Shown piece by piece: positions 17,560 to 26,259 of a stretch of 64,000 nucleotides of DNA. The position numbers were made by a program, and so were the translations under genes. Source of the DNA: CAYMZZ01 sp047600605 (GTDB lineage Bacteria; Bacteroidota; Bacteroidia; Chitinophagales; Chitinophagaceae); contig JASGKK010000001.1 in NCBI GenBank assembly GCA_047600605.1, forward strand, positions 2,232,001 through 2,296,000. Direction: 5' to 3'. Each line of letters begins with the position of its first letter. Positions within the stretch are counted from its first letter, which is position 1. Under the pieces are notes generated by a model, which saw only the letters and a list, made by a program, of their open reading frames with translations, was not told the DNA's origin and searched no databases.

Positions 17560-18298
17560 ACTCCTTATTCAATATCCGTCCCTGCTCAATCAACTCCATC
17601 AATAAAGGATGTGCAGGTACCGATTTGAGTTCGTTCAGGTGGCGGGCGTGATGCAGGTCTGTGCCTACCAGGTCATAATATCCCTGCTTCAGCAGATACT
17701 GAGCCAGTTCAGCCACCGTACGGCCATAATAGCCTTTTATAGAAAGAATATTCAATTGAAACAAACAGCCGGCATCGCGTAATTCGTCATAAAACTCTTT
17801 GTTACGCTGCAGGTAAGCATACCGCTCGGGATGCGCAATCACCGGCTGATAACCCTGCAGCACCATTTCAAATAAAAGCTCTTTTATATTGAGCGACGGG
17901 AAAGCCATCGAAAATTCAGCCAGCACTTTATTTCCACTGATCGTCAGTAACGGCTCTTTGTTTTTAAGCAATTCTTCCACATGCTCATCAAGGAAATATT
18001 CAGCAGCTGCGCTCAACTCTACTTTTATACCGGCCTCCTTTACTGCCGCCTTCACCTGCTCCAGGCGTGCCTGAATGATTTCAGGAGTATTGCGATACAT
18101 ATCCCACATTACATGGGGCGTGGCCACCAGCCTGGTATAGCCTAACTCATTCAGACCACGGATAAGCTCGACTGAAGCCGCCAGTTCCGGCGCTCCATCA
18201 TCAATACCGGGCAGAATATGCGAGTGCATATCTGTGCCCAGCAACGAAAAATCGAAGCTGGCAGTCCGGGCCTTTGATTTTCCAAACAATCCAAACAT
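17555..18298 (-). CDS. PHP-type tyrosine-protein phosphatase, CpsB/YwqE-like
   Basis: This 247-residue metal-dependent phosphatase has the PHP-fold metal ligands in order: DMHSHILPGIDDG, ATPHVM, AEYFLDEH, AHPERY and GTDLHH. CpsB-type enzymes dephosphorylate the tyrosine-rich tail of Wzc/CpsD kinases and so control polysaccharide chain length. A Wzc homologue with such a tail is encoded at 44798-47215. This gene is the last of the long minus-strand exopolysaccharide locus. Confidence 0.88.
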   Translation of the reverse strand: MFGLFGKSKARTASFDFSLLGTDMHSHILPGIDDGAPELAASVELIRGLNELGYTRLVATPHVMWDMYRNTPEIIQARLEQVKAAVKEAGIKVELSAAAEYFLDEHVEELLKNKEPLLTISGNKVLAEFSMAFPSLNIKELLFEMVLQGYQPVIAHPERYAYLQRNKEFYDELRDAGCLFQLNILSIKGYYGRTVAELAQYLLKQGYYDLVGTDLHHARHLNELKSVPAHPLLMELIEQGRILNKEL

Positions 18299-18352
18299 AA
18301 CAGCGTAGAGTTCTGCAGAATGAAATTACTTAATTATTTCCCTGTCTGTATA

Positions 18353-19015
18353 CTAAAAATTACGGGAAGGCAGCGAGGGAAATACTTTATGCACCAGGTT
18401 ACTCTTCGAAAAAACAATATACCAGGCTGTCAAAAACAGCACCATAAAATCAGTATAAAAAGAATAATGCTGCTGGTACCACATCTCCACCGCTCCTTTG
18501 TAGGGCAGGATCACCTGACGATAACATTCATGCGGTGGCAGTGAACTTTGTGTGATGATCAGTTCTTCGTCTCTGAATACAATCGAGCCGATACCGGTAA
18601 GGCCGGGTTTAACCTGGTATACCCGCTCCTGCAGTTCAGGGCTATATCGCTCAAAGCCTGCCCGCACCAATGGCCGGGGGCCTACAAAAGACATATCACC
18701 TTTCAGGATATTGATCAGTTGAGGCAGCTCATTGATCTTACTGATACGCAAAAAACGCCCCACTGCTGTCACCCGCGGATCGTTGCGTGTAGTTACATCG
18801 CCACTGCCCATGTTAGGGCTATTTTTGAGCATAGTGGCAAACTTCCAGATATAAAACTCCCGGTTCTTATACCCGATCCGCTTCTGCAGATAAAACACCT
18901 CATGCTCGCCGGTAAGTTTTAGCAGAATAATAATCGGAATGAGTACCGGCGACAGAATCACCAGAGCAATCAATGAAAACAGGATATCAAAAAAACGCTT
19001 GATTACAGGATACAT
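18353..19015 (-). CDS. Priming phosphoglycosyltransferase (PglC/WcaJ catalytic-domain type)
   Basis: This 220-residue monotopic membrane enzyme has an N-terminal re-entrant hydrophobic helix (VIKRFFDILFSLIALVILSP) and the family signatures KFATM, RISKINELPQLINILKGDMSFVGPRP and KPGLTG. It transfers a sugar phosphate from a nucleotide sugar to undecaprenyl phosphate, the first committed step of repeat-unit assembly. It has only the catalytic domain, as in PglC. The adjacent aminotransferase, acetyltransferase and formyltransferase genes suggest that the first sugar is an amino-deoxy sugar. Confidence 0.92.
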   Translation of the reverse strand: MYPVIKRFFDILFSLIALVILSPVLIPIIILLKLTGEHEVFYLQKRIGYKNREFYIWKFATMLKNSPNMGSGDVTTRNDPRVTAVGRFLRISKINELPQLINILKGDMSFVGPRPLVRAGFERYSPELQERVYQVKPGLTGIGSIVFRDEELIITQSSLPPHECYRQVILPYKGAVEMWYQQHYSFYTDFMVLFLTAWYIVFSKSNLVHKVFPSLPSRNF

Positions 19016-19042
19016 AGACCGGAATAAAAGTGTATTACCTTA

Positions 19043-20176
19043 TCAGAATACCGATTTGATCTTATCAGCCACCGCCTGCAGCTCTTCATCTTTTATGTAG
19101 GTAGAGCAGGGAATACTCAGGCATTGCTGATACACCTCGTTTGACTGATCATTGTTGCTCACATAAATATCACCGGCAAACATGCGCAGTTGATTCATGG
19201 GCACCCAGAACGGACGGGACTGCATCTGGCTTTCATTCAGTACGCGTAATACCTCTTTCTGACGGCTGGTGCTGAAAGTAAACAACCAGCAGTTGGCATC
19301 AACCGTATCCGGTACATCCTGAAAACGGATATCGCCCACGCCACTCAGTTGCTGACGGTAAAACTGGTCGATTTCTTTTTTTCGTTTGATAAAGGAAGGC
19401 AGCAGTTCCATTTGAGCCACTCCCATTGCAGCCAGCACATTTACGAGGCGGTAGTTGTAGCCAACCTCATCGTGAATATATTCAAAGGCATCACTTTTTG
19501 CCTGTGTCGTCAGGTGTTTTGCCTTTTTGGCCAGTACTTCATCGTCTGTCACGATTACACCACCGCCACCGGTAGTAATGATTTTATTGCCATTGAAGCT
19601 AAAGCAACTCATTTTTCCAAAACCGCCGCTGTGTTTCCCTTTGTAATAAGACCCCAGTGCTTCTGTGGCGTCTTCCACAATCGGCAACTGATAGTTGTTT
19701 GCAATAGCAAGCAACTGATCCATATCACACATATTACCGAGTACGTGTACCGGCATGATGGCACGTACTACACGGCCGGAGCCGGTATGGATCAGTTCTC
19801 CTTTATCATTGGCACGTGTTTGCTGCTGCAGCCAGTTTTCCAGCACCGCCAGATCCATTTGCCAGGTTTTTGGGTCTACATCAATCAGCACAGGATCCGC
19901 ACCGGTATATTTGATGGAATTGACAGTGGCAATAAACGTGATATTGGGAGTGATCACCAGATCATTGGCCTGTACACCAGCCAGCATAAGCGCAATATGC
20001 AATGCAGAAGTACCATTGCTGGTAGCTACTCCATAACGGCAACCGGCAAATTCGGCTACCATATTTTCAAACTGGGTCACATAAGCGCCTACAGAAGATA
20101 CCCAGCCGGTATCGAGGCAATCTTTAACATATTTCCATTCATTACCGGCAATATTGGGGCCTGACAGCAGAAGCAT
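19043..20176 (-). CDS. LegC-type sugar aminotransferase (DegT/DnrJ/EryC1/StrS)
   Basis: This 377-residue PLP-dependent enzyme opens with SGPNIAGNEWKYVKDCLDTGWVSS, the LegC-family start. The PLP-binding lysine is in FSFNGNKIITTGGGG. LegC/PglE enzymes aminate C4 of UDP-4-keto-6-deoxy-GlcNAc on the way to bacillosamine or legionaminic acid. The gene sits with a NeuD/PglD-like acyltransferase and a priming transferase, supporting such a pathway, although no matching UDP-GlcNAc 4,6-dehydratase is seen in the window. Confidence 0.88.
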   Translation of the reverse strand: MLLLSGPNIAGNEWKYVKDCLDTGWVSSVGAYVTQFENMVAEFAGCRYGVATSNGTSALHIALMLAGVQANDLVITPNITFIATVNSIKYTGADPVLIDVDPKTWQMDLAVLENWLQQQTRANDKGELIHTGSGRVVRAIMPVHVLGNMCDMDQLLAIANNYQLPIVEDATEALGSYYKGKHSGGFGKMSCFSFNGNKIITTGGGGVIVTDDEVLAKKAKHLTTQAKSDAFEYIHDEVGYNYRLVNVLAAMGVAQMELLPSFIKRKKEIDQFYRQQLSGVGDIRFQDVPDTVDANCWLFTFSTSRQKEVLRVLNESQMQSRPFWVPMNQLRMFAGDIYVSNNDQSNEVYQQCLSIPCSTYIKDEELQAVADKIKSVF

Positions 20177-20219
20177 AACGGATAAAAATTAATGGGTGAC
20201 AAGGGTTGGGAAAACGATC

Positions 20220-21200
20220 TTAGATGTTGCTGAATTTTTTGGAACGCGGATCTTCAATGATACGGCTATCCATCAGCTTAATGATCTCCCGGATACCATC
20301 GGGTACACGTTTGGTAATAGAGAAACCCAGCTCCTGGTTTATTTTGTCACAGTTGACCCGGTAATCGCGGGGATCTTCTGTGCGGTCTACATAAATGGCT
20401 TTTGCGTTGGGCAGTTGTTTCTGAATTTCTTCCATCAGCATACGCTTGCTATAGTTTTCAGAAGTATCGCCCACATTAAACACATTTGATTTCACTTTTG
20501 CCTCGGGAGCCTGCAGCGCCAGTACCACAGCACGTGCCAGGTCATCTACATGGCAATAGGGCCGGTTAAACTGTGGTCCCCAGATCTCCTGCTCGCCGGT
20601 AAGGCAGACATTGCGGGTAAATTCGTTTACCGTAAGGTCAAAGCGAATGCGGGGAGAGAATCCGTATACGGTAGAAAAACGGAGTGCCGTGGCGCAGATA
20701 GCTGCATCTTTACGCTCCTGAAGCAGGTAATTTTCAAACTTTACTTTCAACTCGGCATAGAGCGATACAGGACGCAATTCGGATGTTTCGTCAACAAAGG
20801 CATCAGGATCTGCCATCTTTCCGTAGTTGCTGCAGGTAGACGCAAATACAAAGCGTTTGACGCCGGCTTTTTCTGCTTTTTCAAACAGGGATACAGAGCC
20901 ATCCCAGTTTACTTCACGTGCCTCGTCTGAAAACTTGGAGCAGGCCGGGTCACCTACAATGGCCGCCAGGTGAGCGATGCCATCAATATTTTTTTTCAGC
21001 ACTGCATCAATATCTGCTTCGTTACGAACATCTCCCTTGAAAAATTCAAAGTTGGGATCCTGTGCCACATCATAAAGGGCTTCGCCTCCAAACTTGAGCG
21101 AATCCATTACCACTACTTCAAATCCCTGACGCAGCAGGATACGCACCAGTACTGATCCGATATAGCCGGCTCCGCCGGTCACCAAAACTCTTTTAACCAT
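20220..21200 (-). CDS. NAD-dependent sugar epimerase/dehydratase (extended SDR)
   Basis: This 326-residue extended short-chain dehydrogenase has a Rossmann motif VTGGAGYIGS and catalytic YAELK (Y-x3-K). The CSNYG stretch fits sugar-nucleotide epimerases rather than classical RmlB. I chose the ATG at 21200 because it directly precedes the Rossmann strand and overlaps the upstream stop codon by 8 bp; an in-frame ATG at 21278 lies inside the previous gene. The exact substrate cannot be told from sequence. Confidence 0.85.
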   Translation of the reverse strand: MVKRVLVTGGAGYIGSVLVRILLRQGFEVVVMDSLKFGGEALYDVAQDPNFEFFKGDVRNEADIDAVLKKNIDGIAHLAAIVGDPACSKFSDEAREVNWDGSVSLFEKAEKAGVKRFVFASTCSNYGKMADPDAFVDETSELRPVSLYAELKVKFENYLLQERKDAAICATALRFSTVYGFSPRIRFDLTVNEFTRNVCLTGEQEIWGPQFNRPYCHVDDLARAVVLALQAPEAKVKSNVFNVGDTSENYSKRMLMEEIQKQLPNAKAIYVDRTEDPRDYRVNCDKINQELGFSITKRVPDGIREIIKLMDSRIIEDPRSKKFSNI

Positions 21201-21585
21201 TTTCCGGTATTTTATTTTGTTTGTTGTAATAGTCTGTAAAATGCTGCTCAGCCTGCCGGGGAAAAGCCGACTGATCATCTATATGATAAAATATAAAACT
21301 GTCTTTGAGCTCAAACACCTGCCTGCTTCTGAACTCCTCAAACTGATTCATCCAGATGCTGTAGTGATTAATAAGTTCGATAGCATCATCCTGCAGTTCC
21401 TGCGGGATATGGGTGGGATGGTTGATCAGCAGTTCTTTTATCCGGTTGTTTGCTTCGTAGATATTAAGCGCATGCAGCAAAATCTTATTGGCCATGTATT
21501 TTTTATAGGCCCGGTCTGAAAGTTTAAAATAGAAATAAAGCGGTGCAATCAATGTTGCATATTGCTCATTGCGGGTTGGTATCAT
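21193..21585 (-). CDS. Conserved-looking 130-residue protein of unknown function
   Basis: I do not recognise this protein. It is predicted soluble and mostly helical, with many aromatic residues (YFYFKLSDRAYKKYM, HYSIWMNQF) and no signal peptide. It overlaps the downstream epimerase gene by 8 bp, so it is translated as part of the exopolysaccharide operon. An 11-bp stem-loop ends 11 bp before its start codon. It may be an accessory to the neighbouring sugar-modification enzymes, but nothing in the sequence shows this. Confidence 0.7.
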   Translation of the reverse strand: MIPTRNEQYATLIAPLYFYFKLSDRAYKKYMANKILLHALNIYEANNRIKELLINHPTHIPQELQDDAIELINHYSIWMNQFEEFRSRQVFELKDSFIFYHIDDQSAFPRQAEQHFTDYYNKQNKIPENG

Positions 21586-21596
21586 ACAAATAAAGG

Positions 21597-21625
21597 AGTA
21601 GCATGTGAATTTAACACATGCTACT
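21597..21625 (-). promoter_or_regulatory. Strong stem-loop inside the exopolysaccharide operon
   Basis: A perfect 11-bp inverted repeat (21597-21607 with 21615-21625) with a 7-nt loop lies in the 88-bp gap between the acyltransferase and the 130-residue unknown gene. On the minus strand it is followed by CTCCTTTATTTGT, a weak U-rich run. It could be a partial terminator or an RNA processing site that lowers expression of the distal genes. Confidence 0.6.
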
Positions 21626-21673
21626 AATCACTTAAAGCTATTAATGGGGACAAAGATAAGGAAGAGGTTCCAA

Positions 21674-22333
21674 TCAGGCTGCAGCCAGTTTTTGAACTTC
21701 CGGCTTTACCAGCACACGCTGAGGATTACCCACTACGATTGTGTTGTCAGGAATATCCCGGATCACTACGGTACCGGCACCGATAGTGACATTACTACCA
21801 ATACTGACACCCTGTTTTACTACCGCATTGGCTCCTACAAAAGTGCCGGCTCCTATCCTCACATTTCCACAGAGTACAGCACCCGGACCCACATGTGCAA
21901 AATCGTCGATTGCGCACTCATGATCAATGCTGCAGGAAGTATTACAGATAACACCCTGCCCCAGGGTAACCAGCGGGTTAAGGGTGGCATTGGCCGAGAT
22001 CATTACACCATGTTTCATCTCTACCGACGCAGATACAACGGCACTGGGATGAATAGCATTGATTGGCTGACCCAATATGCTTATCAGGGCTTCCTGCACT
22101 TTGCGGCGGATACCATTATGCCCCACTCCAATAAAATAATCGTATGAGCGAAGTGTATCCACCACAGCCATTTCTGTGCCCAGGTAACTGAGATGATAGG
22201 GATTTTTTTCTTTTTCGGAAGAATCGCAGTATGCGGTCACAATTCTGCCGGCATTCAGGAGGATGTCAATGATGACATAGGAATGACCGGAATAGCCAAC
22301 AACGGCTACAGGCTTTTTGAGCTTGGATTTCAT
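21674..22333 (-). CDS. NeuD/PglD-like sugar O/N-acyltransferase
   Basis: This 219-residue protein has an N-terminal nucleotide-sugar-binding Rossmann-like domain (VAVVGYSGHSYVIIDIL) and a C-terminal left-handed beta-helix of hexapeptide repeats, with catalytic His in SIDHECAIDDFAHVGPGA. This is the PglD/NeuD architecture, using acetyl-CoA to acylate a 4-amino sugar. It fits after the LegC-like aminotransferase encoded nearby. Confidence 0.88.
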   Translation of the reverse strand: MKSKLKKPVAVVGYSGHSYVIIDILLNAGRIVTAYCDSSEKEKNPYHLSYLGTEMAVVDTLRSYDYFIGVGHNGIRRKVQEALISILGQPINAIHPSAVVSASVEMKHGVMISANATLNPLVTLGQGVICNTSCSIDHECAIDDFAHVGPGAVLCGNVRIGAGTFVGANAVVKQGVSIGSNVTIGAGTVVIRDIPDNTIVVGNPQRVLVKPEVQKLAAA

Positions 22334-22391
22334 TTAGATTTGGATTTCGACTATAAAGTTCTAAAAATCCCTGAATCCAGAAAGAGTAGAT

Positions 22392-23078
22392 TTACTCTGA
22401 TTTAGCCTGTGGAAAATACGGAATCCGCTCTTCGCCTCTGACCATATAGGCCCACACTTTGTCTCCATAGGTGGTGGCCTTTATACGTCGCTGAATTTCA
22501 GCCTCCGGCATTTCCGGATGCAGTTCACAAAGCGCATTCAGCTCTTTACGGGTATATGGCTTCCGAAGCCATTTTTCGGAGCTCTGTGGCAGTTCCCGAC
22601 CCTGCAGCAACCCGGTCATGAGCTCATAAAACAGGTGCCAGATCTCTGCATAACAGCGTTGAGTGATGGTAAAGACAGTATCGGCAGATAACACGGGGAA
22701 ATAACGCACCCCTATAATTGATCCGGAATCGACCCGTGCCAGCATATGGTGGCAGGTAATCCCAAATTCCTTTTCTCCGTTATAAATGGCAAAGTTGGTA
22801 CAACCAATACCGGGATAAGCCGGTGGGCCTGTATGAAAGTTAATAGCTGCATAACGGGCCTTACTCAACAACTCACCGGGTATAATCCATTGAGCGAGAT
22901 AAGAGATCAACAGGTCTCCCTCCCATTCCAGTACGCCGGGAGGAATGGATTGTGTACGTTTGGAAAAAACGATTTTTGCTCCGGTAAAGTGCCTGCCAAT
23001 AAAATCAGCAGCCATTCTGGAGCAATAATCATCCTGTTTGCCTATAAATAAAATGCGAAGTTTTTTTAGTTCATCCAT
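22392..23078 (-). CDS. Formyltransferase-family enzyme, probable sugar N-formyltransferase
   Basis: This 228-residue protein resembles the catalytic domain of methionyl-tRNA formyltransferase and sugar N-formyltransferases. The Asn-His-Asp triad is recognisable in NFHTGPPAYPG, TCHHML and VDSGSIIG. It lacks the tRNA-binding C-terminal domain. In this setting it probably formylates an amino sugar from N10-formyltetrahydrofolate. It starts 4 bp after the upstream glycosyltransferase stop. Confidence 0.82.
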   Translation of the reverse strand: MDELKKLRILFIGKQDDYCSRMAADFIGRHFTGAKIVFSKRTQSIPPGVLEWEGDLLISYLAQWIIPGELLSKARYAAINFHTGPPAYPGIGCTNFAIYNGEKEFGITCHHMLARVDSGSIIGVRYFPVLSADTVFTITQRCYAEIWHLFYELMTGLLQGRELPQSSEKWLRKPYTRKELNALCELHPEMPEAEIQRRIKATTYGDKVWAYMVRGEERIPYFPQAKSE

Positions 23079-23082
23079 TCTT

Positions 23083-24252
23083 TCACTTATTCAATTTTCC
23101 GGATGCGCCCAGCAATGCCTCATACTTCTGTTTTAACTGGTCCTGCACATACCGTCGGTCAAAGTTAGCTTCTATTTTTTTACGGAGCTGCTGCCCCAGT
23201 TCCTTCATTCTTTCGGGTTCCTGAAGCGCCTGATTCAGCTTCTGATACAGATCTTCTGCATCCTGCACGGCAAAGATGAAGCCATTTTCCTGATCATCCA
23301 CTATATCCACGCTACCAGGTATCCGCGATACAAGTACACCGCATTCCATAGCACCTGCCTGCAAAACCACGTTTGGAAACCCTTCGCGGTAAGAAGGATG
23401 AATAAACAGATCGGCCTGGGCCATGAAATATTCCACATCATCATGCCAGCCAGCCAGCACAACAGCCGGATGTGTTTTGATCAGTTGCATGGTAGCTGCA
23501 TCCAGGGGATCGAGATGCTCTTCAAAACTACCTACCAGTACCAGCCGAACGGTTTTATCCTGCTCGTATATACGGATAAACGCTTGTGTGAGTTCGGCAA
23601 TACCTTTGTCTTTTACAATACGCCCCACAGCTGTTATATACTTACAGGCAGGATCATACTGCGTTATTTTTTTTACTTCCTCTATTCGCTCCGGCTTTAA
23701 TGCCCTGCGCGAAAACCGATCCAGATCAATTCCATTGCTGGACCCTCTGCCCACCATATCCAATTTACGCGATGCCACTAGTTGCTGTTCCAGTATATAA
23801 TTCCGGAGCGAGTTGCTGTTGGGCCACACGTGTGTTGCCATACGTCCTGTAATCTTCTCCATTGCCACCAGTATGCGTCGGGTAAGTCCGGCCGATGTCA
23901 TAAAACGGAGACCGGCAATTGTGTGAATGCGAACCGGTACACCTGCCATTCGCCCTGCCATCATGGCCAGCAGTCCTGCCTTGGGTGTATGGGAGTGAAC
24001 GATATCCGGTTTTTCCTTTTTAAAGAACCGGTAAAGTTTCCACAAAGAACGAAGATCAGCCAGTGGTGTGATCTGCCGGGTCATATGAATACATTCATGA
24101 CGCACACCTTCATACTTCTTTACATCCTCCAGCTCGATACCATCTGCACTCACCATCACCACATCAAAACCCTGGCTGGCCATATATTTCATCTGTCCTC
24201 TCAGCAAAACCTTCAGGGCCATAGGAACAGTAGTAACACGGATCAATTTCAT
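23083..24252 (-). CDS. Glycosyltransferase family 4, PglA-like
   Basis: This 389-residue GT-B enzyme has PDIVHSHTPKAGLLAMMAGRM in the N-terminal domain and the E-x7-E nucleotide-binding region SYREGFPNVVLQAGAMECG in the C-terminal domain. The sequence is close in style to PglA-type transferases that add the second sugar to a lipid-linked diacetamido sugar. Location beside the priming transferase module supports this. Donor sugar unknown. Confidence 0.88.
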   Translation of the reverse strand: MKLIRVTTVPMALKVLLRGQMKYMASQGFDVVMVSADGIELEDVKKYEGVRHECIHMTRQITPLADLRSLWKLYRFFKKEKPDIVHSHTPKAGLLAMMAGRMAGVPVRIHTIAGLRFMTSAGLTRRILVAMEKITGRMATHVWPNSNSLRNYILEQQLVASRKLDMVGRGSSNGIDLDRFSRRALKPERIEEVKKITQYDPACKYITAVGRIVKDKGIAELTQAFIRIYEQDKTVRLVLVGSFEEHLDPLDAATMQLIKTHPAVVLAGWHDDVEYFMAQADLFIHPSYREGFPNVVLQAGAMECGVLVSRIPGSVDIVDDQENGFIFAVQDAEDLYQKLNQALQEPERMKELGQQLRKKIEANFDRRYVQDQLKQKYEALLGASGKLNK

Positions 24253-24282
24253 TTCAACGGTCGGTTCTCAATTAATCAGAAA

Positions 24283-24343
24283 GTTTAAAGGTATAAAGGT
24301 TTAAAAACTGCCTTTATACTTTTAAACGTTTATACTCTTATAC
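24283..24343. repeat. Stem-loop with arms of 8-nt tandem units
   Basis: The left arm is three 8-nt units (GTTTAAAG, GTATAAAG, GTTTAAAA; 24283-24306). The right side is four units ending in TATAC or TAAAC (24312-24343). The core pairs 24283-24299 with 24311-24327 with one G-T wobble and an 11-nt loop. The last unit overlaps the asnB stop codon. It separates asnB from the glycosyltransferase gene and may terminate or process the transcript. Confidence 0.7.
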
Positions 24344-26164
24344 CCTTCTCTTCCACACTTCCAGCGCAAACAGAGACCAGATCATTTTAGCGCGTTTTTC
24401 ATCGCTTGTGTTCAACTCTCTGTTCCAGAGTTTTTCTACAAAGCCTGGTTGCACAAACTGGCGGCCATAGGCATTTGCCGGGAGTATATGATCGGCAATA
24501 ATATCTTTCAGCTGTGTATCGATCCACTTTTTGAGCGGGATCTCAAACCCCCGTTTGGGTTGATGTATCAAATCTGCTGGTAAATATTTTTCTGCCAGTG
24601 TACGCAACAGGTATTTGGTTTGTTTACCCTTTATCTTATAGTTGTCCGGCAGGCCGGGCACAAATTCGAGCAATTCTTTACTCAGCAGGGGGCTTCTTCC
24701 TTCAAGTGAATGAGCCATTGTGGCAATATCCATTTTTACCAGCAGGTTACCGGCAAGGATATTGTCAAAATCGAGATTCATTAGTTTCTGCAAACCGGTG
24801 AGCGGCGATTTATTCATTCGTTCAAAATCGGCGCGGATAGCATCGAGATTATGCGAAGGTGCAGTAAGATATTTTTCCATGCCCTCAAAGCTGTCGATGG
24901 TTGCAGAGAGGTACGTATCCAACCCGTTTTTGCGGGCCAGGTCTGCAAGGCGATAGAGATAATTGTACTTGCTTTTCTTATTGTGCGGTACGGGCAGCAG
25001 GGCGTGGGCAGCAGCTGCTGCTGAACGCACCAGGAAGCCCGGATTGAAAAAATCGTATTTGGCAAAAGGCACATAGCGTCTGTATCCGCCAAAAAGCTCA
25101 TCTCCACCGTCACCATTCAGGATCACAGTAAGATGTTTGCGTGCCTCCCGGCTTACATAATAGCTCGGTATGGCAGAGCTGTCAAAGAAAGGCTCACCGT
25201 AATTGCCCAGTATGGTTTCTACTTCGTTGACAAGGTTATCAAAACTGATCCGGATCTCATGATGGCTGGTACCATATTTATCGGCTACCAGTTTTGCCAG
25301 GGGGGCTTCATCATATTCTCCATCAAATGAAACGGTAAAGGTTTTGAGGGATCGGTTATATTCTGTGGCAATGGCAGTAACCAAACCACTGTCGATGCCG
25401 CCACTGAGAAATGAACCGACTTCGAGGTCAGATGATTCCACACGACGTCTTACCGCTGCATGAAGATATTCATCCGTTTGCTTCAGCGCTTCATCGAAGC
25501 CTATACTGTTTTTCTGCTGATAATAGTCGTGTATATTCCACCACCTTTTTACCGAAAAGCCGGTTGTTCCAAGCCGGAGGCTGGCGTAATGCCCGGCCGG
25601 AATCTCTTTTATTTCCCGGTAAGCTGTTTGATCCTTGTAAAAATAACCCAGCCGCAAGTACTGATGCAGGGCTGCTTCGTCAATACTAAGCGAAAGCTGA
25701 CCTTTCAATGCATTCAGTTCGCTGGCAAAAGCAAACCGATCCCCTTCCCTGTAATAATACAGAGGCTTTTTTCCAGCCCGGTCTCTTGCCAGGAAAAGTT
25801 CCTGGTTCTCCTGATTAAAAATGGCAAAGGCAAACATGCCGTCAAAATCTGCCAGACATGCCGCTCCCAGCTTTCTGTATGCATGAAGGATCGTCTCTGT
25901 GTCGGAATTAGTATGACATTCCAGGCTATGTTTTTTGCGAACCTCCAGATGATTGTAAATCTCCCCATTGAAAATAATCGACAAGGCTCCCAGATGCATT
26001 GGCTGTTTGCCTCCAGCAATATCCAGGATTGCTAACCGGTGATGATGAAATACCAGATGATCAAATTGTTCCGTAGACTGCTCATCAGGCCCTCTGTGCC
26101 AGAGATCGCCTGTCAGTTTTTTTATGTCGAAAGGGATTCTATATGCCCCAGCTATTCCACACAT
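24338..26164 (-). CDS. asnB: AsnB-type glutamine-dependent amidotransferase (first of two in locus)
   Basis: This 608-residue class II enzyme has the N-terminal glutaminase with catalytic Cys2 (MCGIAGAY) and the C-terminal ATP-pyrophosphatase domain (SFLSGGIDSGLV). In free metabolism AsnB makes asparagine. Inside polysaccharide loci such proteins are thought to amidate sugar carboxyl groups such as uronic acids. Placement mid-operon between a glycosyltransferase and a putative polymerase favours the latter, though sequence alone does not prove it. Confidence 0.88.
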   Translation of the reverse strand: MCGIAGAYRIPFDIKKLTGDLWHRGPDEQSTEQFDHLVFHHHRLAILDIAGGKQPMHLGALSIIFNGEIYNHLEVRKKHSLECHTNSDTETILHAYRKLGAACLADFDGMFAFAIFNQENQELFLARDRAGKKPLYYYREGDRFAFASELNALKGQLSLSIDEAALHQYLRLGYFYKDQTAYREIKEIPAGHYASLRLGTTGFSVKRWWNIHDYYQQKNSIGFDEALKQTDEYLHAAVRRRVESSDLEVGSFLSGGIDSGLVTAIATEYNRSLKTFTVSFDGEYDEAPLAKLVADKYGTSHHEIRISFDNLVNEVETILGNYGEPFFDSSAIPSYYVSREARKHLTVILNGDGGDELFGGYRRYVPFAKYDFFNPGFLVRSAAAAAHALLPVPHNKKSKYNYLYRLADLARKNGLDTYLSATIDSFEGMEKYLTAPSHNLDAIRADFERMNKSPLTGLQKLMNLDFDNILAGNLLVKMDIATMAHSLEGRSPLLSKELLEFVPGLPDNYKIKGKQTKYLLRTLAEKYLPADLIHQPKRGFEIPLKKWIDTQLKDIIADHILPANAYGRQFVQPGFVEKLWNRELNTSDEKRAKMIWSLFALEVWKRRV

Positions 26165-26259
26165 GGAAGGAAGTTTGTAGTTTAAATATCTCCGTTATCT
26201 GCCTGGAGAACCGCTGTCAGGAGGTAACGCAGTTTTTTTTATCATAAACAAATTGGAGT

